11,821 nucleotides of DNA from Betaproteobacteria bacterium (GTDB lineage: Bacteria; Pseudomonadota; Gammaproteobacteria; Burkholderiales; SG8-39). Position 1 is the stretch's first letter. Every line of letters begins with the position of its first letter. The notes beneath the pieces are model-generated. The model was not told where the DNA came from. It saw nothing but the letters and a program-made list of their open reading frames with translations, and did no database searches. Positions 7,622 through 11,821 of this stretch are shown here, one piece after another. Made by a program: the position numbers and the translations under genes. Where the stretch lies: NCBI GenBank assembly GCA_005884335.1, contig VBCJ01000254.1, positions 1-11,821 on the forward strand, given 5' to 3'.

Positions 7622-8224
7622 ATGAGCTCGTTTCGCATTGCAGTGCTTTTCGGCGCGCTTGCCATCTCCAGCGCCGCCGCCGACGCGCAGACCCCTGGCC
7701 GGGTCCGCGGCACCATCACGGCCATCGACGGGAACACGCTGTCGGTAAAATCGCGCGAGGGCCAGGATCTCAGGATCGAGCTCGCGCCGAACGCGACCTT
7801 CGCTTACATGAAGGCGCTCAAGCTCTCCGACATCGCGCCGGGAACGCCGCTCGGTACGAGCGCGGTGAAGGGACCCGATGGCAAGATCGTCGCACGCGAA
7901 TTGCATCTGTTCGCCAAGGATCGCCCGATTCCCAACGAGGGCCACCGTCCTTGGGACCTGGAGCCCGGCTCCACCATGACCAACGCGATGGTCACCGCGA
8001 TGGTGCAGGCGAAGAACGGCCACGAGCTCACCCTAAAATACAAGGACGGCGCGCAGCAGGTCATCGTGCCGGACAACATCCCCATCGTGATGGCCGTGGA
8101 CGGGGACCGCTCGCTTCTCGTGGCCGGCCAGTATGCGGTCATTGCCGTGACCACGGACGCCGGCGGCAAGATGACCGCGACGCGCGTGCAGATCACCAAA
8201 GACGGGGTCAAGCCTCCGCAGTAG
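7622..8224 (+). CDS. Exported DUF5666-like protein with two similar halves
   Basis: The 200-residue product has a signal peptide (MSSFRIAVLFGALAISSAAA, cleavage probably after Ala22 in ADA|Q) and so is likely periplasmic. The mature part is beta-rich. Residues 28-97 begin 'VRGTITAIDGNTLSVKS', a pattern typical of DUF5666 and related small OB-like domains. Residues 124-192 repeat the same plan: 'VTAMVQAKNGHELTLKY' aligns with the first strand set, and 'DGKIVARELHLF' with 'GGKMTATRVQIT', so the protein looks like an internal duplication. The start is ATG 7622, with AGAGGAGG at 7606-7613. An in-frame ATG at 7571 lacks such a site and would put 17 residues before the signal peptide; the ATG at 7615 is in another frame. 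It is divergent from the operon and has no obvious functional link to it. No catalytic motif or cysteine is visible and the function is unknown. Confidence 0.82.
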   Translation: MSSFRIAVLFGALAISSAAADAQTPGRVRGTITAIDGNTLSVKSREGQDLRIELAPNATFAYMKALKLSDIAPGTPLGTSAVKGPDGKIVARELHLFAKDRPIPNEGHRPWDLEPGSTMTNAMVTAMVQAKNGHELTLKYKDGAQQVIVPDNIPIVMAVDGDRSLLVAGQYAVIAVTTDAGGKMTATRVQITKDGVKPPQ

Positions 8225-8225
8225 T

Positions 8226-8251
8226 CGCGGGCGGCGGACCTCGCCGCCGCG
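8226..8251 (+). terminator. GC-rich hairpin after the DUF5666-like gene
   Basis: Immediately after the TAG at 8222-8224, an arm at 8226-8236 pairs with 8242-8251 across a five-base loop, about ten GC pairs with one bulged G. No T-run follows, so it may only pause RNA polymerase, protect the 3' end or support Rho-dependent ending. The rest of the interval up to 8421 shows no gene. Confidence 0.4.
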
Positions 8252-8421
8252 GAATCCCCGGTCTGGGCTGCAAAAAGGGCGCCGCAACGGCTGCCTAGCG
8301 ACGCTGCGCGTCAATTACTGCCAAAATCCGGCTTCCGCGTCCGGCACCCGGAGATTCGCTTGCCGTGAAATTCTGGCTGTTTCATAATTGATATCAGAGG
8401 TTTATTCGGCGAAGGCCTGTC

Positions 8422-8437
8422 TGGCACGGGGCTTGCA
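8422..8437 (+). promoter_or_regulatory. Sigma-54 (RpoN) promoter of the pilin gene
   Basis: TGGCAC-GGGGC-TTGCA matches the -24/-12 consensus TGGCACGRNNNTTGCW at every defined base, and the preceding C also fits. The invariant GG is at 8423-8424 and the GC at 8435-8436. Transcription would start near 8448, about 52 bases before the pilin ATG. RpoN-dependent transcription activated by PilR is the known control of pilA in Pseudomonas and relatives, so position and gene agree. An AT-rich stretch at about 8377-8405 just upstream could hold activator or bending sites, but I recognise no exact PilR or IHF site there. Confidence 0.88.
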
Positions 8438-8499
8438 CCCCAATCCGGTCATTCTGCGCCGACTTGCCCCTCGGAATCCAACAGGAAACAGCGAGCCAC

Positions 8500-8973
8500 A
8501 TGCGAAGAACCAACAGCAAGTACGCCGGGTTCACTATCGTGGAGCTCATGATAGTGATCATGATCATCGGGGTGCTCGCCGCCCTAGTCTTGCCGGGCGT
8601 CAGGTCCAATGCTGTCCGCGCGAGGATGTCGGAGGCAATTCTTGCATTGAGCCCCTGCAAGAACGTGATCACGGAACTGTACAATTCCGGCGGCGATCCG
8701 CCCGGCGCCGGAAATTGGGGTTGCGAAGGCAGTGACCTGTCCCTCTACGTGGATACGGTCGTGACCAGCGACGAGGGTGTCATCAAGGCGTCGCTGCGGG
8801 GGTTCAACGATCTCAGGATCGACTTCCACGATCTGACCTTGGCGCCGCTTGATAACACAGGAAATTTGCCGGCGCCAGGCGGGCTCGTCAGAACTTGGCG
8901 GTGCGGCTCGCCTTCCGACTGGACCGGCACGAACGTGCCGTCGCAGTTCCTCCCGGGCTCGTGCAGAGGTTGA
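8500..8973 (+). CDS. pilA: Type IV pilin (PilA-like major pilin)
   Basis: The 157-residue product is a prepilin. A ten-residue positively charged leader (MRRTNSKYAG) precedes the prepilin peptidase site G|F. The mature N-terminus 'FTIVELMIVIMIIGVLAALV' has Glu at +5 and Pro at +22, as in type IVa pilins, and forms the helix that packs in the pilus core. 'ARMSEAILAL' then matches the 'ARVSEAL' region of Neisseria/Pseudomonas-type pilins. The C-terminus has the D-loop pattern 'TWRCGS...PSQFLPGSC' (Cys135 and Cys155). A second Cys pair, Cys53 and Cys75, sits between. The start is ATG 8500, with AGGAA at 8483-8487, a somewhat long spacing. The gene stands alone between a sigma-54 promoter and an intrinsic terminator, the layout of a strongly expressed major pilin. 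No other pil gene is in the window, so a minor pilin cannot be fully excluded. Confidence 0.92.
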   Translation: MRRTNSKYAGFTIVELMIVIMIIGVLAALVLPGVRSNAVRARMSEAILALSPCKNVITELYNSGGDPPGAGNWGCEGSDLSLYVDTVVTSDEGVIKASLRGFNDLRIDFHDLTLAPLDNTGNLPAPGGLVRTWRCGSPSDWTGTNVPSQFLPGSCRG

Positions 8974-9028
8974 CGAGCCGGGCGAGGCGGGGCCATCATC
9001 CCGCCTGCGTGATGCAGGTCCCGCCGCG

Positions 9029-9059
9029 AAAGGCCAAGCCGCGGGCCTTTTCCCTTTTT
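9029..9059 (+). terminator. Intrinsic terminator of the pilin gene
   Basis: AAAGGCC (9029-9035) pairs with GGCCTTT (9044-9050) across an eight-base loop and is followed by T-CCC-TTTTT. It lies 56 bases after the pilin stop and just before the methyltransferase ribosome-binding site. It should largely separate the two transcripts, though some read-through into the methyltransferase gene is possible because no other promoter fits in the 24 remaining bases. Confidence 0.75.
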
Positions 9060-9083
9060 ACCCAAATCACCTGGAGAAGAAAC

Positions 9084-9899
9084 ATGTCCGTATGGCGTTC
9101 CGCGAGCCGATGCTCGTCAATCCTGATCCTTTCCGCGATCGCCGTCTGCGCCTTTGCCCAGGCACCCAGCGCCGAGTACACGCCGGAAGTCGGCCAGTCG
9201 GGCAAGGACGTCGTGTGGGTACCCTCGCCGCAGGAACTCGTCGACAAGATGCTCGACATGGCGAAAGTCACCCCCAGGGATTACCTGATCGATCTCGGCT
9301 CGGGCGACGGCCGCACCGTGATTACCGCCGCGAAACGGGGCGCGCGCGCGCTCGGCGTCGAGTTCAATCCGGATATGGTCGCGTTGTCCAGGCGCAACGC
9401 CGCCAAAGCCGGGGTGAGCGATAAAGCGAGCTTCGTCGAAGCCGACATATTCCGCAGCGATCTGTCTCCCGCCACCGTGATCACCCTGTTTCTGTTGACG
9501 GAGCTGAACCTCAAGCTCCGCCCGACGATCCTGACCCTCAAGCCCGGAACCCGCATCGTCTCGAACACCTTCAGGATGGGAGACTGGGAACCGGACCAGA
9601 CCGTCGAGCTCGGTTGCGATACGTATTGCACCGCTTATTTGTGGATCGTGCCCGCCCGCGTCGAGGGCCGCTGGAAAACTGCGCAGGGCGAGCTCGCGCT
9701 CAAGCAGGAATTCCAGAAGGTCTCCGGAACGCTCAATTCCGGAAATGTCGCGGTGCCGATTTCCAGGGGCAATTTGAGCGGCGATCAAATCAGGTTCGTC
9801 GCTGCGGGCGCCGAATATCGCGGCCGCGTGAACGGAAACACGATTGAGGGGACCGTAAAATCGGCGGGAAAATCGGCCGACTGGAAAGCCGCGCGCTGA
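9084..9899 (+). CDS. Exported or membrane-anchored class I SAM-dependent methyltransferase
   Basis: The 271-residue product has an N-terminal signal peptide or anchor (basic MSVWRSASR, hydrophobic core at about 11-25, possible cleavage AFA|Q). A Rossmann-type methyltransferase domain follows. Motif I is 'LIDLGSGDGR' (68-77), the acidic residue binding the SAM ribose is Glu93 in 'GVEFNPD', and 'VEADIF' (118-123) fits motif III. 'WVPSPQELVDKMLDMAKV' ahead of motif I resembles the FAM173/ATPSCKMT-type protein lysine methyltransferases. Residues 200-271 form an extra beta-rich module ending in 'GTVKSAGKSADWKAAR', also known from other exported proteins. The start is ATG 9084 behind GGAG; the frame is open upstream to 8895, but that part overlaps the pilin gene and has no family sequence. 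The substrate is unknown, and the exported location is odd because SAM is made in the cytoplasm. It has no visible partner gene. Confidence 0.87.
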   Translation: MSVWRSASRCSSILILSAIAVCAFAQAPSAEYTPEVGQSGKDVVWVPSPQELVDKMLDMAKVTPRDYLIDLGSGDGRTVITAAKRGARALGVEFNPDMVALSRRNAAKAGVSDKASFVEADIFRSDLSPATVITLFLLTELNLKLRPTILTLKPGTRIVSNTFRMGDWEPDQTVELGCDTYCTAYLWIVPARVEGRWKTAQGELALKQEFQKVSGTLNSGNVAVPISRGNLSGDQIRFVAAGAEYRGRVNGNTIEGTVKSAGKSADWKAAR

Positions 9900-9979
9900 C
9901 CCGAGCACGTCGCGGTTGCCGGGCGGAGCGCGCGGCGCGTTTCGCTCGCGCGAATTCATAGGGGAAAGTCGGAACGGCG
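9900..9979. other. Convergent intergenic region
   Basis: These 80 bases separate the ends of the methyltransferase and the third receptor gene. CGCGCG at about 9929-9934 can pair with CGCGCG near 9947-9952, but no T-run follows on either strand, so a terminator is not convincing. Confidence 0.4.
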
Positions 9980-10957
9980 CTAATCGATCTTGGCGCCGAC
10001 GGCCTTCACGACCTCGCCGTACTTGGCGTGCTCCGCGCGGATGAGCGCGGCGAATTCCTCGGGCGTGGAAATGAACGGCTCGAGCCCGCCGACGCTGCGC
10101 ACCTTTTCGCGCATGTCGGCGCTCGAGAGCAGCCGGTTGATTTCCCCGTGCAGCCGAGAGAGCACCGGCGGCGGTACTCCAGCGGCCGTGAAGATTCCGA
10201 TCCACGCAGTAACCTCGAGGCCCGGAAAGAACTCACCCAAAGTAGGAAGGTCCGGGAACGTCGCGGAGCGCTTTTTCCCCGCGACGGCGAGCCCGCGCAG
10301 TTTACCCGCCTTGATGTGTCCCGTTACGGAATTCCCGCCGAACATGACCGGTACCTCTCCCGCGAGCAGGGCGATGGTTGCCGGGCCGCCGCCCTTGTAC
10401 GGCACGTGAATGAGCTCGATGCCGGCGCGTGTTTTGAGCATTTCCATGGTGAGATGATGCTGGCTGCCGTTGCCGATCGAAGCGTAGGCGAGCGGCGGCT
10501 TCGCGCGGCGGGCGTACTCCAGGAATTCCTGCAGATTTTTCACCGGCAACGCGGGGTTGCTTGAGAGCACCATCTGGGTCGTGACGAGCGTGGATACGGG
10601 CGTGAGATCCTTCAGCGTATCGACCGGCAGGTTCGCGTACAGATGCGGGCTGATGACGATCTGGCTGTCCTGCCCCAGGAGCAGCGTGTATCCGTCGGGC
10701 GCGGCCCTTGCGGCGAGTTCGCTCGAGAGGTTGCCGTTGGAGCCAGGGCGATTCTCGACGACCACCGGTTGCCCGAGGGCCTCGCCGAGCCGGGGGGCGA
10801 CCACGCGGGCAATCGTATCGGTGGCACCGCCCGGCGGATTGGGCACGAGCAGACGAATCGGCCGGCTCGGGTATTGCGCCCAAGCCGCTGCGGCACACAG
10901 GAACAGAAGGAGCGCTGGCGCGACACGTGAAGGACGGAGGAAGCGATTCGTTCTCAT
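9980..10957 (-). CDS. Bug/TctC-family periplasmic solute receptor (stand-alone)
   Basis: The 325-residue product is a third Bug-family receptor. Its signal peptide (hydrophobic core at about 12-25) ends in AWA|Q after residue 27, and the mature protein starts 'QYPSRPIRLLVPNPPGGATD' with Asp47 in the ligand loop. Other family marks are 'VENRPGSNGNLSSELAAR', 'PDGYTLLLG', 'HVPYKGGGPATIALLAGEVP', and 'VTAWIGIFTAAGVP' in the C-terminal lobe. The loop PNPPGGATD differs from the PFPAGGG of the two operon receptors, suggesting another ligand. The start is uncertain: ATG 10957 gives a normal signal peptide, while ATG 10984 would add nine polar residues; neither has a strong ribosome-binding site. No enzyme or regulator gene adjoins it, so its pathway is unknown. 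Its stop faces that of the methyltransferase. Confidence 0.92.
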   Translation of the reverse strand: MRTNRFLRPSRVAPALLLFLCAAAAWAQYPSRPIRLLVPNPPGGATDTIARVVAPRLGEALGQPVVVENRPGSNGNLSSELAARAAPDGYTLLLGQDSQIVISPHLYANLPVDTLKDLTPVSTLVTTQMVLSSNPALPVKNLQEFLEYARRAKPPLAYASIGNGSQHHLTMEMLKTRAGIELIHVPYKGGGPATIALLAGEVPVMFGGNSVTGHIKAGKLRGLAVAGKKRSATFPDLPTLGEFFPGLEVTAWIGIFTAAGVPPPVLSRLHGEINRLLSSADMREKVRSVGGLEPFISTPEEFAALIRAEHAKYGEVVKAVGAKID

Positions 10958-11301
10958 GGTCTGGCTTTCATGTCCTGTCGCCATTCAGCGACGTCAAAAC
11001 CCTCGAGCCGAGGCACGGCACCGAGGCGACGAGATCGTGTCGGATTTCTCCTGACAGTAGTGATCGGACACTCTCGCCCAAATTCAACAAATTGATACAT
11101 TTTTGACCCCTTCGCCTTTTATAGGGGAATAAATGTGCCAGATGTCTTGTATAGCGAAAACGATAGCACGAGGACGCGCGGGGCTGATCGATAATAGTCG
11201 GCATTACAGTGTCCATCACAGGAGAAATATATCTGTAGCTTCGGTCACAGAGCTGCGTAGGGGGGTGCGACGGATGAGACAGAGGATATTCCTATTCTCG
11301 A
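10958..11301. other. AT-richer intergenic region without a convincing gene
   Basis: This 344-base stretch separates two divergent genes and should hold both promoters. Base content drops sharply within it; 11081-11140 is only about 35% GC. TTGACC at 11103-11108 followed by GAATAA at 11127-11132 (18-base gap) is a weak + strand promoter candidate. AGGAGA at 11220-11225 looks like a ribosome-binding site but no start codon follows it usefully. Short open frames on both strands show no family sequence, and I see no RNA gene or repeat. Confidence 0.5.
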
Positions 11302-11821
11302 ATGACCAACGTTCGGACTCAATACAGAGATTCCTACGCGCCCCGTACCATCTCCAAGGCATTCCTCAGAGCCCTCGTGGAGGCACTTGTCGACTTCAAG
11401 CCGGGGCTACCTACACGATCCAGGAAGATCAGGGCCAAGGCGATCAGCGCGGGAAAGATCACCGAGCTCGAGGGACCCGAGTCGTGGAAGGTAACCGATC
11501 CCCATTCCTTGGCCGAGCTCGAGCACGTCCGCGTGGAGCTTTTGCTGACGTCGGCAGAACACCGCAGTTGCGAGCTTCACGTTGAGTTCCGCAGCGGGCA
11601 CATCACTTTGGGCGTCTCGGATAATGAGACCGGCTGGGGCAGGGGCGTTTTCGAGGATACGCTCAATCTACTCGCCCCTTTGGGAATCTCCTCGAAAGGG
11701 CTCAACGAGAAACTTAGAAGGGCATACCACTTTCTAGACATCTTTCAAAATGTCCTCCTGGTGCTGTCGGTGGCGGTCTTCGCGCTTTGGCTCACCGGTA
11801 AGGGGATCACCTATCTTTATG
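11302..11821 (+). CDS. Unrecognised protein with C-terminal membrane segment (partial, runs off the right edge)
   Basis: A frame opening at ATG 11302 stays open to the end of the window, giving 173 codons without a stop; the 3' end is missing. An in-frame TGA at 11275-11277 and the lack of other starts fix the ATG. The ribosome-binding site is weak (AGAGGA at 11281-11286, 15 bases away). I do not recognise the family. Residues 12-55 are basic and helical ('FLRALVEALVDF', 'TRSRKIRAKAIS'). Residues 69-130 look alpha/beta with alternating strands ('HVRVELLLTS', 'CELHVEFRSGHITLGVSD') and a conserved-looking 'ETGWGRGVFEDTLNLL'. A transmembrane segment follows at about 149-167 ('NVLLVLSVAVFALWL'). 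It is thus probably a cytoplasmic domain tethered to the inner membrane, with further sequence beyond the edge. The coding is less GC-rich than the left side, and the upstream gap is AT-rich, hinting at a different origin. Confidence 0.6.
   Translation, partial: MTNVRTQYRDSYAPRTISKAFLRALVEALVDFKPGLPTRSRKIRAKAISAGKITELEGPESWKVTDPHSLAELEHVRVELLLTSAEHRSCELHVEFRSGHITLGVSDNETGWGRGVFEDTLNLLAPLGISSKGLNEKLRRAYHFLDIFQNVLLVLSVAVFALWLTGKGITYLY

Noticed and set aside
8895..9083. Longer N-terminus for the methyltransferase gene
   Set aside because: The extension overlaps the pilin coding end and the terminator hairpin and is not family-like; ATG 9084 has a good ribosome-binding site and a signal peptide.
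9117..10205. A 362-residue open frame on the - strand across the methyltransferase and the third receptor end
   Set aside because: It is antisense to one real gene and out of frame with the other, has Arg/Gly-rich composition, and shows no family motif.
11133..11585. A 150-residue + strand open frame at the right end
   Set aside because: Its second half is out of frame with the frame that stays open to the window edge and encodes plausible protein; its first part shows no motif or ribosome-binding site.
1..11821. CRISPR arrays, insertion sequences, tRNA or rRNA genes
   Set aside because: No regularly spaced repeats, terminal inverted repeats with a transposase gene, cloverleaf-like segments or rRNA-like stretches were found on reading through the window.

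Overview
The window is GC-rich DNA in the style of a betaproteobacterium, probably Burkholderiales. The main reasons are three genes for Bug/TctC-type periplasmic solute receptors, a family strongly expanded in that group, a Neisseria/Pseudomonas-type type IVa pilin, and tightly packed genes with many GTG starts. This placement is an inference from gene content; no rRNA or marker gene is present.

Left part (1-7446). A short DUF1993 gene on the + strand meets, stop codon to stop codon, a compact six-gene operon on the - strand. In transcription order the operon is: Bug receptor (7446-6460), ACMSD-like amidohydrolase (6448-5441), dienelactone hydrolase (5444-4740), xanthine dehydrogenase/aldehyde oxidase-type molybdenum-binding subunit (4721-2365, split by a frameshift), a second Bug receptor (2368-1385), and a protein with two cyclic-nucleotide-binding domains (1384-512). 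Gaps are 11, -4, 18, -4 and 0 bases, so co-transcription is very likely. A plausible sigma-70 promoter lies 50-80 bases before the first gene. Together the genes look like an uptake-plus-catabolism module for an organic acid, perhaps aromatic or heteroaromatic: receptors capture it, a Mo hydroxylase oxidises it, an amidohydrolase decarboxylates or hydrolyses it, and a dienelactone hydrolase-type enzyme acts on a lactone or ring product. The actual substrate cannot be read from the sequence.

Middle part (7447-9979), all on the + strand. An exported protein of two similar beta-rich halves (DUF5666-like) is followed by a type IV pilin gene with a textbook sigma-54 promoter and an intrinsic terminator directly behind it. 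Next comes a class I SAM-dependent methyltransferase that carries an N-terminal signal peptide or membrane anchor.

Right part (9980-11821). A third Bug receptor gene lies on the - strand, followed by about 340 bases of more AT-rich DNA without a convincing gene. The 5' part of an unrecognised gene (173 codons visible, soluble domain then membrane segment) then runs off the right edge.

The most unusual points are the frameshifted, partnerless Mo-hydroxylase subunit inside an otherwise intact operon, the exported methyltransferase, the double cNMP-binding protein without an effector domain at the operon end, the amidohydrolase lacking the first His of its expected HxH motif, and the unidentified membrane protein at the right edge.
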